NCBI RefSeq assembly: GCF_014698505.1
Contig: NZ_JACJTD010000006.1
Span: 124,001 to 188,000, forward strand
Direction: 5' to 3'
Source of the DNA: Nostoc foliaceum FACHB-393
GTDB taxonomy: Bacteria > Cyanobacteriota > Cyanobacteriia > Cyanobacteriales > Nostocaceae
DNA: 64,000 nt
The position numbers were made by a program, and so were the translations under genes. Shown piece after piece: positions 48,649 through 57,209 of the stretch (positions are counted from its first letter, which is position 1; each line of letters begins with the position of its first letter). Under the pieces are notes generated by a model. That model searched no databases. It was not told where the DNA came from and worked only from the letters and a program-made list of their open reading frames with translations.

Positions 48649-48686
48649 GCAATCAAGCATATTGCTTTCTGAATATGCTTGATTGC
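48649..48686. other. Perfect 15-bp hairpin ending the tandem repeat
   Basis: GCAATCAAGCATATT - GCTTTCTG - AATATGCTTGATTGC: exact 15-bp stem with an 8-nt loop. The first bases GCAA continue the 63-bp repeat phase. It could be part of a structured RNA, a protein binding site or a mobile-element end. Confidence 0.85.
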
Positions 48687-48816
48687 TGACTCATCCCAGT
48701 AATTCACACACTTGTGACGACTATCCCTTTGAGATTACTTTTCTGCTATAGAAGAGATAAATTCACCTACAGATGAGCAAGCAGAACTGATTCGGATAAC
48801 TTTGGAGGGTAGGAAA

Positions 48817-48909
48817 ATGAGCTATTTTGACCGATACCAGCAAGAGAAACTGCTGAATTTGCACAAGGCTAAGATGTCGCTTGAACAAGCTATTGACTTG
48901 TTGAGCTAG
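48817..48909 (+). CDS. Small ORF of 30 codons with a strong ribosome-binding site
   Basis: MSYFDRYQQEKLLNLHKAKM then SLEQAIDLLS. GGAGGGTAGG lies 3-11 nt before the ATG. The peptide is amphipathic and helical. The frame stays open 28 codons upstream, so it might instead be the tail of a degraded gene. The stop is 23 bp before the second 28-bp repeat. Confidence 0.35.
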   Translation: MSYFDRYQQEKLLNLHKAKMSLEQAIDLLS

Positions 48910-48932
48910 TAAAACTAATCCCATTACCCTAT

Positions 48933-48960
48933 CCCCTGCATCTACAAAGATATGGGGGAT
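48933..48960 (+). repeat. 28-bp repeat, copy 2
   Basis: Identical over 28 bp to 47020-47047, same orientation, 1,913 bp away. Confidence 0.85.
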
Positions 48961-49021
48961 AATTTTTAGAGATTAAGATAAATAAGGTGTGGTCTATTGG
49001 CTGAGTTGGCGTAAGGATATC

Positions 49022-49093
49022 TTGAGCATGGTTACTAAGTATAAAAATATGCTCATATCTCTGTTTAAGTATTGCTCAATGGATTTTGAGCAT
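49022..49093. promoter_or_regulatory. Cluster of four TTGAGCAT-like octamers
   Basis: TTGAGCAT (49022), ATGCTCAT (49049), TTGCTCAA (49072) and TTGAGCAT (49086) occur within 72 bp in alternating orientation, 56-127 bp before the SDR gene. The layout suggests an operator, but the regulator is unknown. Confidence 0.35.
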
Positions 49094-49148
49094 ATATCGG
49101 GCATTTCGACAACTATAAACGCTGAAAGTATTCAATTTAGGTATTTAT

Positions 49149-50024
49149 ATGTTTCTAGTAACTGGGGCAACGGGAGGAATTGGTCGCAGAGTTGTGCGAC
49201 TCCTACGGCAACGAGAACAGTCTGTGCGGGCATTTGTCCGCCTTACCTCGCGCTACAGCGAGTTAGAACACCGGGGTGCAGAAATTTTCATCGGTGATTT
49301 GCTGCAAGAAAAAGATATTCAAAAAGCTAGTCAAGGTGTGAAGTATATTATCAGCGCCCACGGTTCTGATAGCGATGCTCTATCTTTAGATTACCGCGCC
49401 AATATTGAACTGATTGACCAAGCAAAAGCCAATGGTGTAGAGCATTTTGTCTTCATTTCCGTACTGGGAGCTGATCGCGGGTATGAAGACGCTCCCGTTT
49501 TCAAAGCTAAACGAGCAGTAGAACGATATTTGCAAGCTAGTGGCTTGAATTACACAATTTTACGCCCATCTGGATTAGCATCTAACTTGCTGCCACTAGT
49601 AGAACGATTTCGGGAAACGGGATTGTATCTGCTGATTGGCGATCGCAAAAACCGTACCTCAATTGTCAGTACCGATGATTTAGCAAGAATAGTGGTGGAT
49701 TCTGTGACGGTTGAAGGCGCTCGTAACCAGATTTTACCAGTGGGAGGGCCGGAGATTTTATTACGAGAAGATATTCCCCGGATTTTTGGTCGGATCTTCA
49801 TCAAAGAGCCAGTAATAATTAACTCACCATTATTTATCATTGATGGGTTACAAGGTGCATTGGGTTTATTTAATCCCCAAATCCAAAAAACTTTGGGAAC
49901 TTATCGCACATTGCTAGCAAATGAATTTTTCTGTACAAAAGATGAAATTGCCAATTTAGAGGTAATTTTTAACTTCCAGTTAGAGACATTAGAAAATTTT
50001 TTGCGGCGCTATCTAGCAGTTTGA
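49149..50024 (+). CDS. NmrA/Ycf39-like atypical SDR
   Basis: 291 residues. N-terminal Rossmann motif FLVTGATGGIGRRVVRLLRQ; VEHFVFISVLGADRG; KRAVERYLQASGLNYTILRP. It lacks the YxxxK pair of classical SDRs, as in NmrA/Ycf39-like atypical SDRs. Such proteins in cyanobacteria help assemble photosystem II or reduce chlorophyll or lipid side chains. The substrate is not defined. Confidence 0.82.
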   Translation: MFLVTGATGGIGRRVVRLLRQREQSVRAFVRLTSRYSELEHRGAEIFIGDLLQEKDIQKASQGVKYIISAHGSDSDALSLDYRANIELIDQAKANGVEHFVFISVLGADRGYEDAPVFKAKRAVERYLQASGLNYTILRPSGLASNLLPLVERFRETGLYLLIGDRKNRTSIVSTDDLARIVVDSVTVEGARNQILPVGGPEILLREDIPRIFGRIFIKEPVIINSPLFIIDGLQGALGLFNPQIQKTLGTYRTLLANEFFCTKDEIANLEVIFNFQLETLENFLRRYLAV

Positions 50025-50132
50025 ATTAGGTAATGGGGCATAGAGCATGGGGCATAAACTCAATCTTCAATTTTCAATCCCTAATGCCCAACTCTCAATA
50101 ATCTAAAATCCAAAATCTAAAATCCAAAATTC
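50025..50132. repeat. STRR, AATCTAAAATCCAA units
   Basis: GGGGCATAGAGCATGGGGCAT followed by alternating AATCTAAAATCCAAAATCTA units fills the gap between the SDR and hlyD-type genes. Confidence 0.6.
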
Positions 50133-50133
50133 T

Positions 50134-51630
50134 ATGAAATCATCCCTAGCTGTAAATGCTGCTCAAGCACGTCAGACAAAAGAGCGATTTGCCCAACCAG
50201 AGGAACAACTCACCTATGAATTGGGGAAGGCGGTACAGGAATTGCCACCCCTGTACACTAGATTATTAGCGGGAACGATCAGTGTCATCGTATTTGGAGC
50301 GATCGCTTGGGCGTACTTCTCGCAAATAGATGAAGTAGCAACAGCGCCAGGGGAATTAATTGCTTCTACACAGGTAAGACCGGTGACATCCTTGGGTGGA
50401 GGGTCAATTGTCGCCGTCAAAGTCCAAGAAGGCGATCGCGTTACTAAAGGTCAAATTCTGATTCAAAAAGATCCAGACTTGCAGAAAACCGATGTTTCCC
50501 GCCTAGCTAAATCTACCAGATTGATTCAGGACGATTTGCAACGTTTAGATGCAGAACGTATCGGAGGCAAAACTACTGGGACAAAACTGCAAGATGAACT
50601 TTTAAGCTCCCGTCTGCAAGACTTCCAAGCGCGTCAAGCAGGGGCGGAAGCAGAAGCAAATCGCCAAATAGCACTCATCGATCAAGCCAAAGTCCGCTTG
50701 AGTCGATTGCAAGATAACTTAGTTAATGCCAAAAGCAGCGTTGCAAATGCTAAAACAAACCTTGTCAACGCAGATAGCATTCGGATCAAAATTGAAAGTA
50801 ATTTGGCGCTTGCTCAAGAAAGGGAAAAAAGCCTACGTACCCTAATTACTCCTGGCGCTGTACCTCGTGTCGATTACTTGGATGCCCAAGAAAGATTAAC
50901 TCGTGCAAAGACAGAAATCACTAGAGCACAAGATGAAGTAACCAACGCCCAGAATAAAATCACAGAGGCTCAAGATAAAGTCACATCATTAGAAAAAGAT
51001 ATTGCTGCCCAAGTCCAAGAAATTCGCCAAGCAGAACAAGCTTACAATGCCGCGCGCAGTCAGTCCCAGCGTGTAGCATCAGAACGCCAAAGTGAAATTT
51101 TGACCCAGTTCAACAAGCGTAAAGAAGAACTAACAACTGTTCAAGGCCAATTAGAGCAGGCGAGAAAGCAGCAAGCTTTAGAAACGATTGAGGCTCCCGT
51201 TGCCGGTACGATTTACAGAGTTAAAGCCACCAAGGGACCAGTTCAATCAGGTGAAGAATTGCTATCAATTTTGCCAGAAGGAGAAGAAATGCTCTTAGAG
51301 GTGAAAGTTCTCAACCGCGATATTGGCTTTATTCGTCAAGGAATGAAGGCAAAAGTAAAAATGGCGACTTTCCCCTTCCAGGAATTTGGCACTGTGAATG
51401 GCGAAGTTATGCAAGTCAGTCCGAATGCAATTGTTGATAAAGAATTAGGCTTAGTTTTTCCCACCAGAATTAAGCTAAATAAACACTCAGCCAACGTGCG
51501 GGGTCAAGAAGTACAATTTACACCAGGGATGGCTGCTACAGGTGAAATAGTCACTCGTAAAAAGTCAATTTTGACATTCATTACTGAGCCTGTAACACGG
51601 CGATTCAATGAGGCATTTTCTGTTAGATAG
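50134..51630 (+). CDS. HlyD-family membrane-fusion protein
   Basis: 498 residues. One membrane segment (about 43-63, LLAGTISVIVFGAIAWAYFS) precedes a lipoyl half-motif (SIVAVKVQEGDRVTKGQILI), a long alpha-helical coiled coil (about 110-345) rich in Asn, Ala and Gln, and a second half (ETIEAPVAGTIYRVKATKGP) with the beta-barrel. It spans the periplasm linking an inner-membrane ABC exporter to an outer-membrane TolC. It is the adaptor for the exporter at 54507, on the opposite strand 3 kb away (inferred pairing). Confidence 0.88.
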   Translation: MKSSLAVNAAQARQTKERFAQPEEQLTYELGKAVQELPPLYTRLLAGTISVIVFGAIAWAYFSQIDEVATAPGELIASTQVRPVTSLGGGSIVAVKVQEGDRVTKGQILIQKDPDLQKTDVSRLAKSTRLIQDDLQRLDAERIGGKTTGTKLQDELLSSRLQDFQARQAGAEAEANRQIALIDQAKVRLSRLQDNLVNAKSSVANAKTNLVNADSIRIKIESNLALAQEREKSLRTLITPGAVPRVDYLDAQERLTRAKTEITRAQDEVTNAQNKITEAQDKVTSLEKDIAAQVQEIRQAEQAYNAARSQSQRVASERQSEILTQFNKRKEELTTVQGQLEQARKQQALETIEAPVAGTIYRVKATKGPVQSGEELLSILPEGEEMLLEVKVLNRDIGFIRQGMKAKVKMATFPFQEFGTVNGEVMQVSPNAIVDKELGLVFPTRIKLNKHSANVRGQEVQFTPGMAATGEIVTRKKSILTFITEPVTRRFNEAFSVR

Positions 51631-51717
51631 CTTCGTAGCCTCTCCTGCTTTCATAACCACTTCAAAAGTCTACGACGGGCTACGCCTACGCATCCCACAA
51701 ACTATACCTAAACGTAA

Positions 51718-51738
51718 GGGTTTAGCATTGCTAAACCC
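51718..51738. terminator. Hairpin after the adaptor gene
   Basis: GGGTTTAGC-ATT-GCTAAACCC is a perfect 9-bp stem between the convergent hlyD-type and subtilase genes. It and GACGGGCTACGCCTACGC just before it look like dispersed repeat elements. A T-run is missing. Confidence 0.5.
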
Positions 51739-51846
51739 CTACATCCATTCATGATGGACGAGCGCTTTGGTTGATTGTTTGAACAAAACAGTATTGGAAT
51801 CAACTGCAAATAGCTATATTTTTCAAGCGATACCCAAAAATTTTCT

Positions 51847-53619
51847 CTACTGATCTATTTGTTTTTGGATTCCCTCTAGTAGTTTCCCAAATTCAAGATT
51901 ATTCTCATCTTTATTATCATCATCGCTATCGACATTGATTCTGCCCAGGATATTCTCAAAGGTTTGGAATTGCGACCATAATTCTGGATTGACTAATTCG
52001 TTATTACCTTTGGCTGGTGTCAGAGATTCTGCTGTTTCTGTAATTACCTTACCGATTAAAGAACCAACATCAGAATTATTAAAACTAGCAATAGTCTCTG
52101 GTGTTAGATATCTTGCTGTTTCTGTAATTGCCTTACCGATTAAAGAACCAACATCGGAATTATTAAAACTAGCAATAGTCTCTGGTGTTAGATATCTTGC
52201 TGTTTCTGTAATTGCCTTACCGATTAAAGAACCAACATCGGAATTATTAAAACTAGCAATAGTCTCTGGTGTTAGATATCTTGCTGTTTGTGCGTCAATG
52301 TGTAGCAGGTTGTCGTTAGACATCGCCTGCCTTACCAGAGAACTGCCATTGGAAATATTAAAACTAGAGATTGTAGTTTGTATATTATTTACTGCTGTGT
52401 CTGCAATCACCTGGCTTGCTAGAGAACTGACATCAGAAATATTAAAACTAGAGCTTGTAGTTTGTGTACTATTTCCTGCGGTTTCTGTGACAATCTGACG
52501 TACTTGGGCATCAGTCAGGCTGGAGTTAGCACTAAGCATAAGGGCAACTACACCAGCAACGTGGGGGGCTGCCATAGAAGTGCCGTTATAAGTGGCATAT
52601 TGATTATTTGGAACTGATGAATAGACTTTGACTCCTGGGGCTGTGACATAAGCGATTTCATTCGTCCCAGAGCGGTTAGAGAAGTCGGGCATGTTATTAT
52701 TTTGATCCACTGCCCCAACAGCAATTCCCGACTTGTATGCATAGCGGGCGGGATAGTCTGGTGATGAGTCACCATCATTACCGGCTGCCATGACAACAAT
52801 CACTCCTTGGCTGCTGGCATAGTCAATGGCTGACTGTAGAGTACGGTTGGAAGATGTGCCTCCTAAACTGAGGTTAATCACATTAGCTCCATTATCGACA
52901 GCGTAGCGAATACCTTTAGATATGGAATTATAGGAACCAGAGCCAGAGTCATTCAAAACTTTAACGGGCATAATCTTGGCATTATATGCAATGCCAGTGA
53001 CACCGTAGTTATTATTTTCTCCTGCGATCGTGCCGGAAACATGAGTACCGTGACCGTTTTTATCTAGGGTGTTATTGTTCTTCTCAGCAAAGTTCCAGCC
53101 ATAATTATCATCAATATAGCCATTGCCATCATCATCTATACCGTTACCTGCAATTTCGTTGGCATTCGTCCAAATATTATTTCTTAAATCCTCGTGGTTA
53201 TAGTCAACCCCAGTATCTACAACAGCAACAACAACACCCTTACCTGTGTATCCCTGTGCCCAAACTTCTGGTGCTTTAACAAGGTCTGCTCCCCAATTAT
53301 TGCCACCAAGATCAGGAACATCTGCAAAGGTATTTTGACCAGTAGCTCTAGCTACTGCTGCTGCCCCATTAATCAAGCCATAGCCATTGGTGGAGTTATA
53401 ATTTTCAGTGCTAAAAGCATTAGCAGTAGCGTTACTGGTATTTTCGGAGTCACCGTTATTTAGCAACTGCACATCAGCATCGGTTGAGTTGTAGCTACTA
53501 CGTCCGCTAAAGTTGAGGCTGTAATCATCCTTCGTATTAAAGCTATCTAATGAGGATATTGAAGTAACATTTAGCTGTTTATTTGACAATATCTTGTTAT
53601 TAACATCATCAAGGAGCAT
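51847..53619 (-). CDS. Subtilase (S8 peptidase) with repeat-bearing C-terminus
   Basis: 590 residues. Catalytic Asp in VVVAVVDTGVDYNHEDL, His in DKNGHGTHVSGTIAGE and Ser in ATYNGTSMAAPHVAGVVALM make a complete triad, with the oxyanion Asn in VVMAAGNDGDSSPDYP. There is no signal peptide, so type I export is plausible. After the core come diverged repeats (SSFNIS...) and three 28-residue units (TARYLTPETIASFNNSDVGS). The N-terminal 120 residues are Asn/Ser-rich. It lies between the adaptor and the exporter genes. Confidence 0.88.
   Translation of the reverse strand: MLLDDVNNKILSNKQLNVTSISSLDSFNTKDDYSLNFSGRSSYNSTDADVQLLNNGDSENTSNATANAFSTENYNSTNGYGLINGAAAVARATGQNTFADVPDLGGNNWGADLVKAPEVWAQGYTGKGVVVAVVDTGVDYNHEDLRNNIWTNANEIAGNGIDDDGNGYIDDNYGWNFAEKNNNTLDKNGHGTHVSGTIAGENNNYGVTGIAYNAKIMPVKVLNDSGSGSYNSISKGIRYAVDNGANVINLSLGGTSSNRTLQSAIDYASSQGVIVVMAAGNDGDSSPDYPARYAYKSGIAVGAVDQNNNMPDFSNRSGTNEIAYVTAPGVKVYSSVPNNQYATYNGTSMAAPHVAGVVALMLSANSSLTDAQVRQIVTETAGNSTQTTSSSFNISDVSSLASQVIADTAVNNIQTTISSFNISNGSSLVRQAMSNDNLLHIDAQTARYLTPETIASFNNSDVGSLIGKAITETARYLTPETIASFNNSDVGSLIGKAITETARYLTPETIASFNNSDVGSLIGKVITETAESLTPAKGNNELVNPELWSQFQTFENILGRINVDSDDDNKDENNLEFGKLLEGIQKQIDQ
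52031..52282. repeat. Three tandem 84-bp repeats in the subtilase gene
   Basis: Units at 52031-52114, 52115-52198 and 52199-52282 are almost identical and encode 28 residues each (TARYLTPETIASFNN...), keeping frame. Older, diverged units sit just upstream in the protein (52290-52500). Confidence 0.9.
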
Positions 53620-54002
53620 AAGCTTTTGTTCTCAAAGATAGCAATAGTTTTTTGACAGATTGAAGCGTCAAACCCTTTACACAAAAAGATTTTAAGGTGT
53701 GAATAAGCTCCATTGTTAACAATTACTATGTAATCTCATAAGAAAATGCTAACTCTACTACTAAAAAGCATAATTAATAGTGGAATTATTGTTAATAACT
53801 TAATTGATACAATCAATCTTAAATTTGTAACAATGTAAGTATAAATTGATGGAATAAAAAATCAATTGTGCTATGTATAGCAATCCTAAATGAGTTACGA
53901 ACAAAAAGATCCCCAATTTGTTGAATAAGTCGGGGATCTGAACCTCTCAGTGGAGAGCAAATCAAATATTTTACTTTTCAGAAACCACACTTGAGGATTG
54001 TT

Positions 54003-54490
54003 CTATGCCAAGCTATTTCCTGCTGTTGTTGTGACTATCTGACGCACTTGAGCATCAGCGCAACTACACCCGCAAAGTTAGGGCCGCCATAGAAGTGCCT
54101 GGAAGAAATTCATATTTATTACCAGGATATGCCGAGTAGATGCCGATGCCAAAATAGTCTTCGTATACTCCAGGAGTCTTCACCTGATAGCTCAGTTGAA
54201 TGGTTCTACCAACGGATGTTGTGCTGGGTGCTGAGGTATTTTGAACTATCAGGTTTGACTTGAACAGCCGCCGCAGCGATCGTCTTTGAGGTTGCTGGAG
54301 ACATCGCTTGAGTAGCGTTTTTGTTGCGTTATTGACTCTTGGCAACATAGTCATACGTGTAATTATTGCCGGCGAAAGTGTTGATTACCCCAGCAGTGTA
54401 ACTACTACGATCGCTGGCTCTAAAACTATTTACACTACTCAAATTGAAGCCAGAGTAATTATTAGTATCATCAAAAATATCAGAAAGCTT
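54003..54490 (-). pseudogene. Degraded second subtilase
   Basis: Minus-strand pieces in different frames match the intact subtilase. FNLSSVNSFRASDRSSYTAG is an N-terminal-like piece near 54440, followed in frame by INTFAG. TPGV...IYSAYPGNKYEFLPGTSMA is a Ser-site piece near 54100-54180. PNFAGVVALML follows after a frameshift, and AQVRQIVTTTAGNSLA ends at 54003. The catalytic Asp and His regions are gone. The gene lies between the intact subtilase and the exporter. The remainder of 53620-54002 is AT-rich with no gene seen. Confidence 0.75.
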
Positions 54491-54506
54491 TTAGCTATCA
54501 CATCTA

Positions 54507-57209
54507 CTAAATGTTTGCTTGCTGCCGCTGATATAGTGACCAATACAAACCTTTTTGTTGCAACAACTGTGAGTGAGTACCACGTTCGGCAATCACGCCT
54601 TGCTCCAATACCAAAATTAAGTCAGCACGTTTGAGGGGAGCAAAGCGGTGAGCAATCAGGAACACGGTGCGGTTAGCGGAAATTTTTTGTAGGTTTTGCA
54701 GTACTTGCTGTTCAGTTTCACTATCCAAAGCACTGGTAGCTTCATCCAAAACTAAAATTGGTGCTTGGGAAAGAAATAATCTTGCGAGGGCAATGCGTTG
54801 TCTTTGTCCGCCAGATAAAGCTGTACCGCGTTCACCAACATTGGTTTCGTAACCGTAGGGTAATTGACTGATGAAATCGTGTGCTACTGCTAATCTTGCC
54901 GCCTCTACTACTTGCTCTGCGGTAATGTCGGGATTACCGAGAGTGATATTTTCCAAAATAGAACCGTTGAATAAAAAGTCTTCTTGGAGAACTACACTAA
55001 TTTGTTGCCGCAGTGAGGCTAAATCTGCACTTTTAATATCAAAACCATCAATAAGGATGCGTCCTGATTCAATTTGATAGAGGCGTTGTAATAGCTTAGA
55101 CAGAGTACTTTTACCAGAACCGCTGCGTCCGACAATGCCAACAAATTGCCCTGGTTCGGCATTGAAAGAGATTCCCCGCAGAATTGCTTCAAAGTTCGGG
55201 CGGTAGCGGAAAAAGACTTGCTCGAAGGTGACTTGACCTTTCAAGGGTGGTAAAACTAGACCAGTTCCCAGTTCAGCTTCTGGAGAGACATTGAGAATAT
55301 CACCAATACGATCTACAGAAAGTAGCACTTGTTGGAGGGTTTGCCACAACTGTACTAGGCGTAAAAGTGGGCCTGTGACTCTGCCAGACAGCATTTGAAA
55401 TGCAACTAGCTGTCCAACTGTGAGCTTTTGTTCAATGACTAACTTGGCACCAAACCAGAGAATCAGCATGGTGGAAAAATTGGTGAGAAAGTCACCAATA
55501 TTGCTGCTGATATTGGAGGTAGTAGAAGCTTTAAAACCTGTGCGAATGAAGCGAGCAAATAAGCCTTCCCAGCGATCGCGGGCTACTGGTTCGGCTGCAT
55601 GGGCTTTAACGGAGTGAATCCCTGTGATTGTCTCTACTAGAAACGATTGACTATCGGCACTCCGGTTAAAAGTTTCGTTGAGCCAGTTACGCAGAATTGG
55701 TGTTGCAACTATCGTCAATGTCGCAAACAGCGGTAGTACTGCTAAGGCCACAAAGGTAAGTGGAATATTATAGTAAAACATCAATGCTAGGTACACCACA
55801 GCAAAGATGCTATCCAGAATCACAGTTAATGCTGTACCTGTGAGAAACTGACGTATTTGTTCGAGTTCCTGGACTCGTGCTACTGTGTCTCCGACGCGCC
55901 GCGATTCAAAATAAGCTAATGGCAGACGCATCAGATGGCGAAATAGCTGTGCTGATAAACTCAAATCTAGACGACGAGCTGTATGGGTAAAGATGAATAG
56001 GCGCAGAATGCCAAGTATGGACTCAAATACGGCGACGAAAAGGAGTGCGATCGCCATTACATCGAGAGTCGGCAAACTCTCCTGCACCATCACTTTATCA
56101 ATGACGACTTGCGTAATTAGAGGTGTTGTTAACCCCAAAAGCTGTAAGGTAAAAGATGCTAACAATACTTCTGTTAGCAATCCCTTATACTTCCAAACTG
56201 CTGGGGTAAACCAACTAAGGTTAAATTTTTCTTGCTGGGATATGAGTTCTACTTGCCACAATCGTCCATCCCAAGATGCTTCAACTATTGACTGCGGTAA
56301 GGTTTCACAAGTCCTTTCGGGATTTAGAGGGTTAGCGATAATGAGGCGATCGCCCTTCATTCCATAGGCCACTACCCAGGATGGACTCTGGGGTGAGTCA
56401 GAATTCCACAGCAGTAAAGCTGGAAATGACAACTGTCGCAACTCACCCCAACTCACTTGTAACCGCCGCAATACTAACCCTAACTTTTCTCCTGCTTCCA
56501 CAACCTGTTTTGGGCGTTGTCCTCTGAGTTGGCGCTGCACCCATTCAATTTGCACAGAATTTTCTAACTGTTGCGCCACCATTGTTAAACAGGCAGCAGC
56601 GGTGTTCCAGCTGGCAACAAACGGATAATTTGAGATGATTAGATTTGCTGCTGGGAGTCCTCTTTGGGGTTGGAGGCTGTGGGGGCTGGAAGTTCCCTCT
56701 GAGGCTGGTGCTAGTGAAGGAGTCGAAGAGAAGGAAAATGTCTCCCTTTCTCCCTCGATATTCACTGGTAACACTTGCCAGAACTCCTGAATTTGTGGGT
56801 TAGAAAATTCTGCCCACAGTGCTGTATCCCAACACACTACTACTACTTCTTTACTAGCAGCTACAGCTTTAAAATCCGCAGACAGCTTTTGTAAGTCACC
56901 AAACCAATCCCCCGTATCTAGGGCGGCTATTGGTTTACCAACGCCCTCTTCTCGTAAGCGAACTTTCCCAGCCACAATTAAGAATTGGTAACCGCCGACA
57001 TCGTTTGACCAGATTTTTTCTCCAAGACGATACTGACGAGTTTGGCACTCCTTTTCCAATCGGGATTGTTGTTCGGGAGTCAGCCAGCATAACGGTGGCT
57101 GATTCCAAGGCAAAGAAGCTAGCACTTTTAATTGTAAAGATTCATTATCCAGAATATTTAACTCACTTGTAATTTGACTGTCAGTTTTTGAATTTTCTCT
57201 GCTAGCCAT
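54507..57209 (-). CDS. Type I secretion ABC exporter: cNMP-like, C39-like, TMD and ATPase domains
   Basis: 900 residues. Residues 30-145 look like a cyclic-nucleotide-binding-type domain (YRLGEKIWSNDVGGYQFLIV, then GDWFGDL). A C39-like domain follows near 195-330, in which the usual DCGxACL appears as NTAAACL, so the catalytic Cys is lost. The membrane domain (about 345-640) precedes the ATPase: Walker A GIVGRSGSGKSTLSKLLQ, signature ALSGGQRQRIALARLF, Walker B ILVLDEATSALDSET and the H-loop LIAHR. The non-cleaving C39 matches HlyB-like exporters of RTX cargo. Its start overlaps the parvulin gene by 52 bp. Confidence 0.88.
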   Translation of the reverse strand: MASRENSKTDSQITSELNILDNESLQLKVLASLPWNQPPLCWLTPEQQSRLEKECQTRQYRLGEKIWSNDVGGYQFLIVAGKVRLREEGVGKPIAALDTGDWFGDLQKLSADFKAVAASKEVVVVCWDTALWAEFSNPQIQEFWQVLPVNIEGERETFSFSSTPSLAPASEGTSSPHSLQPQRGLPAANLIISNYPFVASWNTAAACLTMVAQQLENSVQIEWVQRQLRGQRPKQVVEAGEKLGLVLRRLQVSWGELRQLSFPALLLWNSDSPQSPSWVVAYGMKGDRLIIANPLNPERTCETLPQSIVEASWDGRLWQVELISQQEKFNLSWFTPAVWKYKGLLTEVLLASFTLQLLGLTTPLITQVVIDKVMVQESLPTLDVMAIALLFVAVFESILGILRLFIFTHTARRLDLSLSAQLFRHLMRLPLAYFESRRVGDTVARVQELEQIRQFLTGTALTVILDSIFAVVYLALMFYYNIPLTFVALAVLPLFATLTIVATPILRNWLNETFNRSADSQSFLVETITGIHSVKAHAAEPVARDRWEGLFARFIRTGFKASTTSNISSNIGDFLTNFSTMLILWFGAKLVIEQKLTVGQLVAFQMLSGRVTGPLLRLVQLWQTLQQVLLSVDRIGDILNVSPEAELGTGLVLPPLKGQVTFEQVFFRYRPNFEAILRGISFNAEPGQFVGIVGRSGSGKSTLSKLLQRLYQIESGRILIDGFDIKSADLASLRQQISVVLQEDFLFNGSILENITLGNPDITAEQVVEAARLAVAHDFISQLPYGYETNVGERGTALSGGQRQRIALARLFLSQAPILVLDEATSALDSETEQQVLQNLQKISANRTVFLIAHRFAPLKRADLILVLEQGVIAERGTHSQLLQQKGLYWSLYQRQQANI

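Noticed and set aside
48465..48689. 74-codon plus-strand frame across the 63-bp repeats
   Set aside because: Open only because the repeat unit is 21 codons; the opposite strand is equally open, so neither is called a gene.
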